DNA of 64,000 nt, from positions 73,863 to 137,862 of the forward strand of contig CAWGCJ010000001.1 of assembly GCA_963821095.1 (NCBI GenBank), written 5' to 3'. The DNA comes from CAVPHV01 sp963821095 (GTDB lineage Bacteria > Actinomycetota > Acidimicrobiia > Spongiisociales > UBA5794). Below the pieces are notes generated by a model, which saw only the letters and a program-made list of their open reading frames with translations, did not search any database and was not told the origin of the DNA. Within the stretch, counting starts at the first letter, position 1, and every line of letters begins with the position of its first letter. This document shows, one piece after another, positions 27,815 to 36,629 of this stretch. Position numbers and translations under genes: made by a program.

Positions 27815-28260
27815 GACAGGTTCAATCGCAGTTCGTGTTCACCGTCATCGTTGATGGTGCCCTGATCGACAAAGCCGAGGGACTCGTAGAGACTGCGGGC
27901 GATGGAGTTGTTCGGATGGCAAGCGACGCGCATCCCGTGCGCCCCGGCGGCAGTCGCGACCTCTATCGCCCCGACCATGCCGGCGCGGCCAAGACCCCGA
28001 CCCTGGTGGTTCACATCGATGAGGTAGTCCCACACCAGGTAGTCGCCGGCCCAGGAGCCGCTAGGGATCAGCTGCCCCATCATGAACCCAACCAGAGTCC
28101 CGGAGGCAAAGACACCGAGCGGAACGGCCCCTGGGTATCGCTCAGCGTCTGCGAGCGAGTCCATCACTGAGGCGACCAACCGTTCCTGGATTGGGAGCAC
28201 CCGAAGCGCCCGAGCGGAATCCACCTCTTGAGGCTCCAACGCTCGCACAACTACCGACAT
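27811..28260 (-). CDS. GNAT N-acetyltransferase
   Basis: 149-residue acetyltransferase. The acetyl-CoA-binding loop is NHQGRGLGRAGMV, preceded by strand VWDYLIDV; the C-terminal motif is PNNSIARSLYESLGFVDQGT and the early strand is VPLGVFASGTLVGFMMGQL. It resembles the spermidine/diamine acetyltransferase-like branch (Dx-L-x-V, ExxGF). I use the ATG at 28260, because upstream residues are only an antisense reading of the divergent gene. The divergent DNA-alkylation-repair gene starts 20 bases away, so the promoters overlap. Confidence 0.85.
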   Translation of the reverse strand: MSVVVRALEPQEVDSARALRVLPIQERLVASVMDSLADAERYPGAVPLGVFASGTLVGFMMGQLIPSGSWAGDYLVWDYLIDVNHQGRGLGRAGMVGAIEVATAAGAHGMRVACHPNNSIARSLYESLGFVDQGTINDDGEHELRLNLS

Positions 28261-28279
28261 GCAGGCAAGCGTAGGCTCT

Positions 28280-29389
28280 ATGGCCATGGGCGACGAACCC
28301 TTTCTCGTCAAGAACTTCTTCGACCCGACCACCGTCGGTGTGCTCGCCGACGGTGCCGCGGCCGAGTATCCGCCATTTGATCGGGCCGGCTTCTTGGCGG
28401 GCGTCTTCGACGCCCAATGGCAGGACCGCGAGTTCAAGGAGCGCCTCCGTCATGTCACCGTGACGTTGGCCGCTCACCTTCCCGCTCCATACCCTGCTGC
28501 CGTTGCGATTCTGAGGTCGGCGAATCATCACTTCGCTGCCGCCGGGCTGGCCGCCCTGGTGTGCTCAGACTTCGTCGAGGCGTTTGGGATCGACGACTAC
28601 GACACCTCGATACCCGCGCTCGGGGAGTTCACCACTGTCATGTCGGCCGAGTTCGCCGTCCGCCCGTTCATCCTCCGCTACCCGGATCGCATGTACCCCC
28701 AGCTCTTGGAGTGGGCGCACAGCCCAGACCCTGCGGTGCGACGCCTCGCCAGTGAGGGGAGCCGCCCCCGGCTGCCGTGGGCCATGGCACTGCCGCCCCT
28801 CAAAGCTGATCCGTCACCAGTGCTGCCGATTCTTGCTGCGCTGCGGCACGACCCATCCGAGGACGTCAGGCGCAGCGTTGCCAACCATCTCAACGACATC
28901 GCCAAGGACCATCCCAACGTCGTCATCACCGTCCTGACCGAATGGCAGGACGGTTCACCCGAAGTCGATGGCATAACCCGCCATGGGTTGCGAACGCTCC
29001 TGAAGCGGGGCGACCCCGACGCGCTGGCCCTGCTCGGATACCGATCCGATCCCGACGTCCGCGTCCACGATCTCCACCTCGATCCCGCCGACGTTGCCAT
29101 CGGCGGGTCGACGCGACTCCACTTCGCCATCAGCTCGACGGGACACAAACCGCAGCGGCTCATGGTTGACCTCGTCGTTCACTTCCAGAAGGCGAAGGGG
29201 CAACTCTTGCCGAAGGTCTTCAAGCTCAAGACGGCCGAACTCGCCCCGGCCGAGACGATCGAACTCTCGAGGAAGCTCGCCTTTACGCACCTCTCGACCC
29301 GGACCATCTACCCGGGACCGCACGCCGTTGAGGTTCAGGTCAACGGATCGCGACTCGGGCGCCTCGACTTCGACGTCGCCCCGGCTTGA
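28280..29389 (+). CDS. DNA alkylation repair protein (AlkD-like HEAT repeats)
   Basis: 369 residues, helical repeat protein related to AlkC/AlkD glycosylase-like enzymes that excise alkylated bases. Helical HEAT units are recognisable: FRAVTVTLA-type helices, PFILRYPDRMYPQLLEWAHS, NVVITVLTEWQDGSPEVDGI. The C-terminal beta domain (DLHLDPADVAIGGSTRLHFA, then MVDLVVHFQKAKG and VEVQVNGSRLGRLDF) is typical of the longer subfamily in many bacteria. Two ATGs (28280, 28286) are equally possible. Divergent from the acetyltransferase gene. Confidence 0.85.
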   Translation: MAMGDEPFLVKNFFDPTTVGVLADGAAAEYPPFDRAGFLAGVFDAQWQDREFKERLRHVTVTLAAHLPAPYPAAVAILRSANHHFAAAGLAALVCSDFVEAFGIDDYDTSIPALGEFTTVMSAEFAVRPFILRYPDRMYPQLLEWAHSPDPAVRRLASEGSRPRLPWAMALPPLKADPSPVLPILAALRHDPSEDVRRSVANHLNDIAKDHPNVVITVLTEWQDGSPEVDGITRHGLRTLLKRGDPDALALLGYRSDPDVRVHDLHLDPADVAIGGSTRLHFAISSTGHKPQRLMVDLVVHFQKAKGQLLPKVFKLKTAELAPAETIELSRKLAFTHLSTRTIYPGPHAVEVQVNGSRLGRLDFDVAPA

Positions 29390-29445
29390 GCCGGCAGCCG
29401 CCCAGACTCAGCCGGCTCGCCCTCGAGCAGGCCGGGTCATCCCTC

Positions 29446-30280
29446 TCAGGCATTCACCGCCGGGTCGTGACCGGGGAGGCCCTGAAGCAGCTCGACCAGC
29501 CGCGCCGCCTGTGCCTCGTCGAGCGACTCGAAAGCCACGTTGTTGCGCCGATCCGTTTCGACTTCGATTCCGTCGCGCAGGGCCACTCCGGCTGCGGTGA
29601 TCTGCCACGGGTCGGGGGTCGCCCATCCGCCGCCGGGGAGGCCGGCAGCAGACGCGTTTGGGGGGAGAGCACCGCCCTTCCACAGCGCGTTCAGCGCCAG
29701 ACGCGTCCGCGGCGGTCAGTCCGGCTGCGGCCCAAGCATCGCCGTGTGCGTCGGCCCGAACAAAACGAAGCGTGGTGAGATGCTGGTGGAGTCGCAGCTC
29801 GGGCTCCGTCGGATCGGGCAGCAGCCTGTGGTGGGCCCCAAGCGGGAACTCATCAGGCTCCAGAGACGCAAGCACCGGCGCCATCAGGCCCTCGAGTTCC
29901 GCAACATCCGATGTGACCCCCGACCACTGATGGGCGGCAGCCTCGGCCCGCCCGGCGAGGAGCCACTCGAGGAACCCGGCGAGTTTGGGGACGGCTCGGT
30001 ATCCGTCATCGGCGAGAACAATCTGCCCACTGCTGCGAAGCGAATCCAGACCCCCCATCACGTCTGCCACGTCCATGTAGCGGAAGCGACGAATCGCCCA
30101 CTCTTCGGTAAGGCGGCCGTCCAGGAGGAACTCCGCGACGTCGTTGAGGAGGAAGATCGAGTCGAGGCCGATGGCCTGGGCACGGTCCCAGACATCCAAG
30201 CCGTGTCGTTCTCGAGTCGTCAGGTAGACCGAGATCACAAGGCGGTCGACCTCGGGGGCAAGTGAGCGAGCAATGTCCAT
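29446..30280 (-). CDS. SCO6745-like helical protein, frameshifted
   Basis: Reads cleanly from 30280 to about 29705 (SIFLLNDVAEFLLDGRLTEE, LHQHLTTLRFVRADAHGDAW) and then must change frame to continue ALNALWKGGALPPNAS, GGGWATPDPWQITAAGVALR and a stop at 29446. The reconstructed ~278-residue protein resembles actinobacterial proteins named SCO6745 family, with a helix-turn-helix-like fold and unknown role. Without the frame change the frame runs on as an Arg-rich tail to 29408. A one-base deletion (or two-base insertion) restores it; sequencing error is more likely than decay. Confidence 0.6.
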
Positions 30281-30651
30281 GGCGACAGAAGCTAGCCGGA
30301 TCTGTCCGATGCCCCTTCATTCTTGCCTTCTCGATGCCGACAACATGGAGATGAGCGCCAACGACGCAACAATGCTGTCGAAGGAACGAGATCGCCACCA
30401 CGACGAATGCCGCTCCGAAGGCTTCGAGTGGTGCCCGGAGTGTGGCACGTTGCTCAGCTGGGAACTTCCCGCCGCTCCACGGTCGACTTCGAGGCCTGAG
30501 GCCTGGACCCCCATTGTCGGAGACTGCCCGCCGCTGACCCTGCCCCACCTCATCCGATAGCTCGCCGACTCCGACCAATCGGGCGGTCGGACTCAACTCT
30601 CAGCAACCAAATGCCGATTGATACGGAAGTCCGAAGGCGACGAAGGGGACC
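30281..30651. other. Divergent intergenic region, 371 bp
   Basis: Lies between the SCO6745-like gene (minus) and the histidine kinase (plus). A 95-codon plus-strand frame (30273-30560) contains EWCPECGTLLSW, a single CxxC that is not enough to claim a gene, since its start overlaps the other gene's start. No RNA gene, repeat or clear promoter recognised. Confidence 0.35.
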
Positions 30652-32424
30652 ATGGGTCGCGCAATCCGTTACCGCAGAATCCTTTCCGGTGTTGCCATCT
30701 TGCTCGCCGGGGCCGCCGTCGTGTTGTTGGCGAGCGGATCACCCGAGCCGGCGACTGCGGTTGCCGTTGTCGCTGCCGCGGTGGGCAGCGTTGGGCTCTC
30801 GATGCTGGGAACGATCGGTCCGATCTCAGATCAGAGGCTCATCGCCCACGCTTCCCACGAGCTGAGGACTCCGCTCACCAGCATGATGGGGATCCTCGAC
30901 CTCATGGTTGACTCCGACACCAACCTCGAACCAGGAGAATCTCAGGAACTACTCGGCATGGCGCACGACGACGCGATGCACATGCTGCACATCCTCGGAA
31001 ACCTGCACTCTGCATCCCGCATCGCCCGAGAGGTCCTGCGCCCAGACCGCCGGGCAATCGACCCGGCAGAGATCGCCCGAGTCTCATTGGCTCGATTCCC
31101 AGACATCGCACGGCGCACCCATCCAATCGCCGCCGAGGTGGTCCCGGTTTGGGGTGACGCCGAACTCACCCGGCAGATCCTCACCAACCTGCTGCAGAAT
31201 GTTGGGCGGTATGCGCCAGACGGCGAGGTTGAGATCCACGTCGAACCGCGCGGGGATCTGGTGGCCACCTCGATCTCGGACGACGGCCCCGGACTGCCCG
31301 AGCACGCCGAAGACCTATTCGACGGAGCGGCCCCAACGGGCAGCGGTCTCGGGCTCGGATTGGGTTTGAGCCGCGACCTGGCTCGCGCCATGGGCGGCGA
31401 TCTTGTCGTGGATACCGCCCGACGCCGCGGCGCCACCTTCACTCTGCTGATGCCCCATGCCCACGAAGCGCCCGAACGGCTCCCGGCCCCTCACGTGACG
31501 ACGCCGGCGTTGACACCACGGGCTCGCCTCCTCGTCGACATGGCGGCGGCGCTATCGGAGCGGTCGCTCGACCGGACCGTCGCCGGACTCCAGAAGCTCT
31601 ACACCTCACTGCTCGGTGCCAGTGGCGCCATGCTGTTCGTCCCGACCGGGCCGGACACCTTTGAGCCGGTTGGGGCGAATCATTGCGCGGCGCCACTGCG
31701 GGATCCCCACCTTTCCCAGGTGATTCGCACCGCCGAACCGCTCACCATTGACACATCCAATGATCGCTCAACCGAAGGCTGGCGCACCACGATTGGTGGC
31801 GACGCTGTTGTGCTCCTGCCGGTGCTCGACCTGGGTGAACCCGTCGGAGTGCTTGCCGTCTCCTGGGACTCCGCTGCGGCCATGCCCGAGCCCCAAGCGA
31901 TGGCCGTCGCCCAGGCCCTCGGCCAGATCGCCGCATTTGCGATCCAACGCGCCGGCCTCGAGAACGACATCGCCTTTGAGCGCGGATTGCGTTCCAGCGT
32001 CATGGAGTCGCTCCCCATCGCCATCTCCGTCTTTGCAGGTGACCCTCCCCGCGTCGTCGACTGGAATCGGCGAGAACGCAGGATGCTGGGAATCAATGTT
32101 GACGGGGAGCGGCCGGACGATCTCGGCGCCAGTCAGCAACGGTATGAGGTCCGGTTCGCCGACGGCACTCCGCTCACGGTCGACAACGCTCCGGTGACAG
32201 CGGCGATCCGAACCGGCCGTTCGATGGGACCATTCCTGCTGGTGCTGCGGCGAGCCGACGGCACCAAAATCACCACCCGCACCTATTGCGCCCCGTTCTT
32301 CGACGAGAACGGGAACGTCGCCGGTGCGGTTGTGACGTCCGAAGAGCTGGATATCGATACCGCAATGCTGACGGGCGACGGCACACTGGGTGGTCACGTC
32401 AACCCTCTGCCTCGCACCGGCTGA
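30652..32424 (+). CDS. Sensor histidine kinase with C-terminal GAF and PAS-like domains
   Basis: 590 residues. Two N-terminal TM helices with almost no loop between (residues ~10-55), then the HisKA dimerisation domain with phospho-acceptor His69 (AHASHELRTPLTSMMG). The ATPase domain follows: N-box LTNLLQNVGRYA, D/G1 box ISDDGPGLPEH, G2 box GSGLGLGLGLSRDLA. A GAF-like domain is at ~290-430 (VVLLPVLDLGEPVGVLAVSW) and a PAS-like one at ~440-570 (SLPIAISVFAGDPPRVVDWN). In most kinases the sensors precede the kinase core; here the order is reversed. No response-regulator gene is adjacent. ATG start with GAAGGGG upstream. Confidence 0.87.
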   Translation: MGRAIRYRRILSGVAILLAGAAVVLLASGSPEPATAVAVVAAAVGSVGLSMLGTIGPISDQRLIAHASHELRTPLTSMMGILDLMVDSDTNLEPGESQELLGMAHDDAMHMLHILGNLHSASRIAREVLRPDRRAIDPAEIARVSLARFPDIARRTHPIAAEVVPVWGDAELTRQILTNLLQNVGRYAPDGEVEIHVEPRGDLVATSISDDGPGLPEHAEDLFDGAAPTGSGLGLGLGLSRDLARAMGGDLVVDTARRRGATFTLLMPHAHEAPERLPAPHVTTPALTPRARLLVDMAAALSERSLDRTVAGLQKLYTSLLGASGAMLFVPTGPDTFEPVGANHCAAPLRDPHLSQVIRTAEPLTIDTSNDRSTEGWRTTIGGDAVVLLPVLDLGEPVGVLAVSWDSAAAMPEPQAMAVAQALGQIAAFAIQRAGLENDIAFERGLRSSVMESLPIAISVFAGDPPRVVDWNRRERRMLGINVDGERPDDLGASQQRYEVRFADGTPLTVDNAPVTAAIRTGRSMGPFLLVLRRADGTKITTRTYCAPFFDENGNVAGAVVTSEELDIDTAMLTGDGTLGGHVNPLPRTG

Positions 32425-32469
32425 GGCACAGGGTTCCCCCGCCCCGGCATCCAACCGCAGTCCAGCGAG

Positions 32470-33187
32470 TCACTCCAGCACCAGCAGACGGTACTCGGGA
32501 AAACGATGCAGCCAATCGGGTGTGCCGCCGCCGGCGGCAAACACCGCCGTCGCCAGTGCATCGGCCACCCCGAGTTCCGGCCCCATGACGGTGACGCTGA
32601 GGGGTTGGCCGGCGCAATGTGGCTGCGACGACCAGATGTGCTCGCCGCGCTCGGAGGTGCCGGAGGTGGCCACCGCGGCGTCGACGACGCCGACGACGGT
32701 TGCGATCTCGGCTGCGCTACCGGGCTTGCGGATGCCGACCCGCCACGGGTTCTCACCGTCGGGACGACCCAATCGCAACGACGTCGCCACCTGCGTTGAT
32801 GCAGAACCGGTCAGTCCCGTCGAACCGCAGCAGCTCGGCGGCTCGATCGACGCTCCAGCCCTTGACATAGCCGGAAGGGTCGAGCGGCCGACCGCGGCGG
32901 CGTCCGCCTTCGTGGTCGAACCAACCATCGGTCGCCTCGCGCAGTTCTTCGCACCGGACCAAGACCTCGCGCACCTCGGGACACGCGTCGTCGGTTCCCA
33001 ACTCGCCGCGACCGATCCTGCTGATCTGACTGTTGGCTCGATAGACGGAGAACGTCTCATCAACCCAGTGGAGGAAATCGACCGCACCGCCGACGGAGGC
33101 CGCACTAGTAGACGACCGTACATCGAAGCTGACTGCGGTGCCCATGACCCGCTCCACGTGGCGCAACCCTGCGGTGGCCACCGTCAT
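32470..33187 (-). CDS. apbE: FAD:protein FMN transferase, frameshifted
   Basis: Enzyme that attaches FMN covalently to Ser/Thr of target proteins on the outer face of the membrane. First part (33187 to ~32770): HVERVMGTAVSFDV, FSVYRANSQISRI, LDPSGYVKGWSVDRAAELL and NAGGDVVAIG, all ApbE landmarks. The frame then shifts (GRPDGENPWRVGI) and continues with VDAAVATSGTSERGEHIW, the metal and FMN site (here E/H variant of DH), and ALATAVFAAGG, to a stop at 32470. The ATG overlaps the stop of the FMN-binding gene upstream (ATGA), so the two are coupled. One base gained or lost near 32770 restores the enzyme. Confidence 0.8.
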
Positions 33188-33726
33188 CCGAGACCCGCCT
33201 CGTCGAGAGCGGCCTGCAGCGAGCCGGTGTATCCCTGCCACGTCACCGTGGCGCCGGAAATCACGTCGATATCAGCGCTCTGCGCTTCGATGGCCAGCTC
33301 CTCGTAAACGGGGAGCGCCTGGGCGTTGATCCGGCGGGAGCGCCGATCGCCCGGTTCCTGCACCGCGGCGACGGAGACGAGCACCCCATCCTCCACCACG
33401 ATCTCGACCTGGAAGAACCCCCACTCGGTCTCGACGGCCGGTCCCGTCACCGTCACCAAAGCTCCGCTTGAAGTCGTCGTTGTCGTCGTCGCAGGTGGGT
33501 TTGTACTCGCTATCGGCGGTTCAGTTGTTGTGGTCGTTGCGGGACCGGGGGTTGCGGTTGTCCCCGTTTCGGGTTCTGGCGGGGGTTCACCGGTAGTGAC
33601 GGCCGGGACACTCGATGTGATCGCCAGCGGTTCAGACTCGGACGTACCAACCACCCCGGTGAGGGGGTTGAACAGCAGTCCGATTCCTATGAAGAACAGG
33701 CCCAAGAGACTGAGAGTTCGTTTCAT
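33184..33726 (-). CDS. Membrane-anchored FMN-binding domain protein
   Basis: 180 residues from the ATG at 33726. An N-terminal TM anchor (LSLLGLFFIGIGLLFNPLTG) leads to a long Thr/Pro/Glu linker (residues ~30-90) and an FMN_bind domain. The flavinylation motif Dxx(S/T)GA(T/S) is present as D154-VISGAT-T160, and Thr160 is the expected FMN attachment site. The downstream gene encodes ApbE and overlaps it, giving enzyme and substrate in one operon. It should act in electron transfer on the outer side of the membrane, together with the divergent cytochrome-like gene. Confidence 0.85.
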   Translation of the reverse strand: MKRTLSLLGLFFIGIGLLFNPLTGVVGTSESEPLAITSSVPAVTTGEPPPEPETGTTATPGPATTTTTEPPIASTNPPATTTTTTSSGALVTVTGPAVETEWGFFQVEIVVEDGVLVSVAAVQEPGDRRSRRINAQALPVYEELAIEAQSADIDVISGATVTWQGYTGSLQAALDEAGLG

Positions 33727-33898
33727 CGTCCGATCATGGTCCCAGCTCCGACTCAACTCTGCGTGAGACGAATCTAGGAGGACCGTGAGAAGATCAACGG
33801 CGATCGAGGCATATCTCTCATCAGGTTCTTACCCTGGATCCAGATCGCTTTCACGTATATGTCATTGCATGGTGATCACGCCTATCGGAAGCACGAGA

Positions 33899-34462
33899 AT
33901 GCAGACGCTGGTTCGGCCACCTGAGATCGGGACCCCTGCTCCCGCACGGCCGGTGCGGCCGGCTCGGCGGGGATCACACCATGTTCTCCGACTGTTCCTC
34001 GTCGACCTCGCCATCTTCGCCATCTTTGTCCTCGTCATGGATGTGCCCCTCACCGGACTTGGCGTGCACGAGTGGCTGGGCATCGCCATCGCCATCGGCC
34101 TGGTTGTCCACCTTGTCCAGCACACCAACTGGATCGTGACCACAACTCATCGCATCTTCTCCGCCACCTCGTGGCGCAATCGATTGAACTACCTGATGAT
34201 GGGCGCGCTGTTCCTGGCGTTCGTGGCCGTTATTGCCTCCGGTCTCATCATCTCCGAAGTGGCGCTGCCCTGGCTCGGGATTACAACCAACCCGGCGAGC
34301 TTCTGGGTGTGGCTGCACCTGGCAGCGGTGAGCGCTGTGCTGTGGCTCACCGCACTGCACGTCGCCCTCAACTGGAAGTGGATCACAACGACGGTCCGTC
34401 GCTACGTGATGAAGCCTCTGGCGTCGGTGCGATCACACCTGCGAACCGGGGAGGGACGATGA
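33899..34462 (+). CDS. DUF4405-like cytochrome b-type membrane protein
   Basis: 187 residues with four TM helices: FLVDLAIFAIFVLVMDVPL, WLGIAIAIGLVVHLVQH, YLMMGALFLAFVAVIASGL and WLHLAAVSAVLWLTALHVAL. Histidines inside or at the ends of helices two and four (VHLVQH, WLHLA, ALHVALNW) are placed for haem b, as in cytochrome b561/DUF4405 proteins. Start chosen at 33899 with GGAAG upstream; the frame is open to 33785. It is divergent from the FMN-binding/ApbE pair and coupled to the next small gene. Likely quinol-to-flavin electron transfer partner. Confidence 0.75.
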   Translation: MQTLVRPPEIGTPAPARPVRPARRGSHHVLRLFLVDLAIFAIFVLVMDVPLTGLGVHEWLGIAIAIGLVVHLVQHTNWIVTTTHRIFSATSWRNRLNYLMMGALFLAFVAVIASGLIISEVALPWLGITTNPASFWVWLHLAAVSAVLWLTALHVALNWKWITTTVRRYVMKPLASVRSHLRTGEGR

Positions 34463-34722
34463 AGCTGCTCAATCGCACGCTCACCGTGCTCATCTTTGCG
34501 ATCGTGGTCGCCCTCGCCCTCGGTTGGGTGGCGCGCACGGATTGGGCGGCTACCCGCGACGTCCTCGGCGCCGGCGAGGGGTTCAGCACGGCCATCCAGC
34601 CGCTCATCAAGATCACCGCAGCTCTGTTGATCACCGTCAGCGGTGTTCAACTCATCCGAGACGGATATCGGCGGATTCGCAACCGTATCTCTCCCCACCA
34701 GCCCTCGCGGCCGGCTCGGTGA
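34459..34722 (+). CDS. Small two-helix membrane protein
   Basis: 87 residues; ATG overlaps the stop of the cytochrome-like gene (ATGA) and has GGGGAGGG upstream, which fixes the start. Two TM helices (LTVLIFAIVVALALGWVA and LIKITAALLITVSGVQLI) flank a short extracytoplasmic loop; the C-terminus is basic. No family recognised. Coupling suggests a subunit of, or accessory to, the cytochrome. Confidence 0.65.
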   Translation: MKLLNRTLTVLIFAIVVALALGWVARTDWAATRDVLGAGEGFSTAIQPLIKITAALLITVSGVQLIRDGYRRIRNRISPHQPSRPAR

Positions 34723-34773
34723 TTGCGGCCCTTTCCAGCGGGCGTAGGCTGGTGCCCTCGGAGGTACTGCCCA

Positions 34774-35586
34774 ATGACCAGCAAAACCGCTGACCAACCG
34801 CTCGACCCGCACGACGCCCTGTCTGACGACTGGGCCCCGGGCTATCCGAAGGCGCTCCGCACCCGGTCCGGTCTGAAGATCGAGGTGCGTCCGGTGGAGC
34901 CAAGCGACGCCGATGAGCTGCGTGCCGCTTTCGACCACCTCTCTGAAGCAAGCAAGCGAGCCCGATTCCACACGGTGAAGCCCGAACTCACCGAGGCGCA
35001 GCTGCACTATCTCACCGACATCGACCACGATCAGCACGAGGCCTTGGCAGCCGGAGTCGATAGCCCAGACGGGCTCCGCGGCATCGCTCTCGCCCGCTAC
35101 GTGCGACTCGAGGACGAGCCCGAAGTCGCCGAAGTCGCCGTTACCGTGGATGACGACTACCAGAGCCAGGGCGTCGGCTCAGCGGTGTTCGACGAACTCA
35201 GCCAGCTCGCCTATCGGAGGGGGGTTCGCTGGTTCCGCGGTTGGATTCTCCCCGACAATGCCCAGGCCATCGAGTTCTTCACCTCACGGGGTGCCGCCAG
35301 CCGATTCCGCGACGGCCTCATCGTCATCGAACTGCCCCTGCCCTTCCCGGAGCCGTTCCGTCCCCACCGCTGGCTGCCGCCCCAGACCCGGCTGTATCGG
35401 TGGGTGCGCAAGGTTGCCGACCGTCATGACGACGATGAGCCCGCTGCGCCGGCCCCCGAGCCGCCAACCTGGACGACGGTGCGGGTCACCGCCACCGAGG
35501 CCGGCGACATCGCCCGCTCCCTCGAATCCCACGGCGACCGCTTCGCCGACCTCGCCGCCCGCTTCCGCCACTACGAGGACACCTAA
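34774..35586 (+). CDS. GNAT N-acetyltransferase with C-terminal extension
   Basis: 270 residues. The ATG at 34774 follows GGAGG (34759-34763). The acetyltransferase core starts IEVRPVEPSDADELRAAF and has the acetyl-CoA loop DDYQSQGVGSAVFDEL and the last motif NAQAIEFFTSRGAAS. It resembles the Pat-type protein acetyltransferase domain found in Actinobacteria (LTEAQLHYLTDIDHD-type region, which recalls GNATs linked to acyl-CoA synthetase control). A Pro-rich linker and a short helical C-terminal domain (AGDIARSLESHGDRFADLAA) follow. Its stop lies at the edge of a hairpin repeat. Confidence 0.8.
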   Translation: MTSKTADQPLDPHDALSDDWAPGYPKALRTRSGLKIEVRPVEPSDADELRAAFDHLSEASKRARFHTVKPELTEAQLHYLTDIDHDQHEALAAGVDSPDGLRGIALARYVRLEDEPEVAEVAVTVDDDYQSQGVGSAVFDELSQLAYRRGVRWFRGWILPDNAQAIEFFTSRGAASRFRDGLIVIELPLPFPEPFRPHRWLPPQTRLYRWVRKVADRHDDDEPAAPAPEPPTWTTVRVTATEAGDIARSLESHGDRFADLAARFRHYEDT

Positions 35587-36531
35587 AGAGGGTTTTGGCG
35601 GACCTCAGCGACACATGTGACGCTCATGTCCGCCAGAAGCGTGATGATCTGGTCGGGGTGCTTGGTCACATCTTCCCAGGTGAACCGAACGGTCGTCCAT
35701 CCCAGGGTTAGCGCCCGATTCTGCTTGGCGCGGTCACGCTGGAACGTGCTGCGATCCATGTGGAAGGCCTCGCTATCCAGTTCGATGAGGAGCCGCAGGG
35801 CCGGGTACGCAAAGTCGGCTCGACAGACAAACCGGCCCCTGCTGTCGCGCACCTGAAATTGGGGGATCGGCTGCGGCAACCCAGAGAGCTCGATCAAGCG
35901 GCGAAACTTGTCCTCGAGTTCGCTCTCGGTGAGCCCCCTCCATTTCAGACGTTCCTCAACAAGCGGACGAATCGTGCCGACCCCGCGTCGGCCACGTCGG
36001 CCCACCCGCGCGATCAGGCGCCTTACGTCCTGGAGATCGAATAGCTCGGCTCGCAGGGCGGCATCGAGGCATGACTCCACCAGCCACGGCCGCGCCTCAG
36101 CCCCTAGGTCGACGATCGTCCTGACGGGCGAGGTCAGCGCGATTCCATCGAGCACCGCGCGGTCCTGGGGAAGTAGATCCCGGGATTCATGGACGGCTAT
36201 CCCCGGACGCCGCACGCGATCCCAGCGCCTCGTCACGACATCGATGCGATCTGGTCGACGGTCCGTCATGCCCCACAACACCGCCGCCGTTTGATGCGAC
36301 GCCGCCGCGTGATCATTCACCGAGAGAACCGCAGCCGACACTTCCAAGATCCAAGTCCGAGGCGCGCCGCCGATCGCGTACACCGCTGGGATGCAGGCGC
36401 ACGTAGCTACCCAGCACCGCACGACGCTCGACCATCCGCTCACTGAACCCGCACGCGGCTGCCTGAGCACAGGTGAAGACCCCGTGCTGGCTTTCAGCCA
36501 AGGTTGCCAACCGGCGCTCTCGATTGCCCAT
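35583..36531 (-). CDS. AbiEi-like antitoxin fused to DUF559 endonuclease-like domain, frameshifted
   Basis: About 315 residues when rebuilt. First part from 36531: MGNRERRLATLAESQHGVFT, an AbiEi_4 type winged-helix start; near 36384 the frame changes and continues YAIGGAPRTWILEVSAAVLS, GIAVHESRDLLPQDRAVLDG and TSPVRTIVDLGAEA. The C-terminal half is DUF559/Vsr-like: LRLLIELDSEAFHMDRSTFQRD and ALTLGWTTVRFTWEDV (D/E-x-D and strand). Such solitary proteins are common in Actinobacteria; no AbiEii toxin gene is adjacent. The last codons (VRQNPL) are encoded by a hairpin repeat, and a second copy of that repeat lies just before the start. Confidence 0.75.
35587..35636. repeat. Hairpin repeat family A, copy 1
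   Basis: Begins agagggttttggcggac; arms around GGCGGAC...AGCGACACA and TGTGACGCT...GTCCGCC pair across 35597-35633. Overlaps the 3' end of the DUF559 gene. Related copies lie at 36574, 43513 and (half) 48488. Confidence 0.75.
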
Positions 36532-36573
36532 GGCAGCAGAGTGCCAAGCCGACCGACGCGATGGAACCCCCTT

Positions 36574-36629
36574 GGGTTTTGGCGGATCTGAGCGACACCT
36601 ATGTCGCTCAGAGTCCGCCATAACCCTCT
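36574..36629. repeat. Hairpin repeat family A, copy 2
   Basis: Arms 36574-36597 and 36602-36626 pair over about 23 bases with one bulge and one mismatch; starts gggttttggcgga, centre GAGCGACA/TGTCGCTC, ends tccgccataaccctctc. Lies between the oleD stop and the DUF559 gene start. Could also serve as oleD terminator. Confidence 0.8.

Noticed and set aside
30273..30560. 95-codon plus-strand frame with EWCPECGTLLSW, a possible zinc ribbon
   Set aside because: Only one CxxC, start overlaps the divergent gene's start, no Shine-Dalgarno seen and composition unlike the neighbours.
32753..33241. Shorter ApbE frame ending GDVVAIGSSRR taken as a complete gene
   Set aside because: The metal/FMN-site half lies in the next frame in register, so the short form is a truncation caused by the frame break.
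35583..36629. CRISPR-like interpretation of the repeated hairpins
   Set aside because: Copies are separated by unequal distances of 1-7 kb with genes between; no regular spacers and no cas genes.
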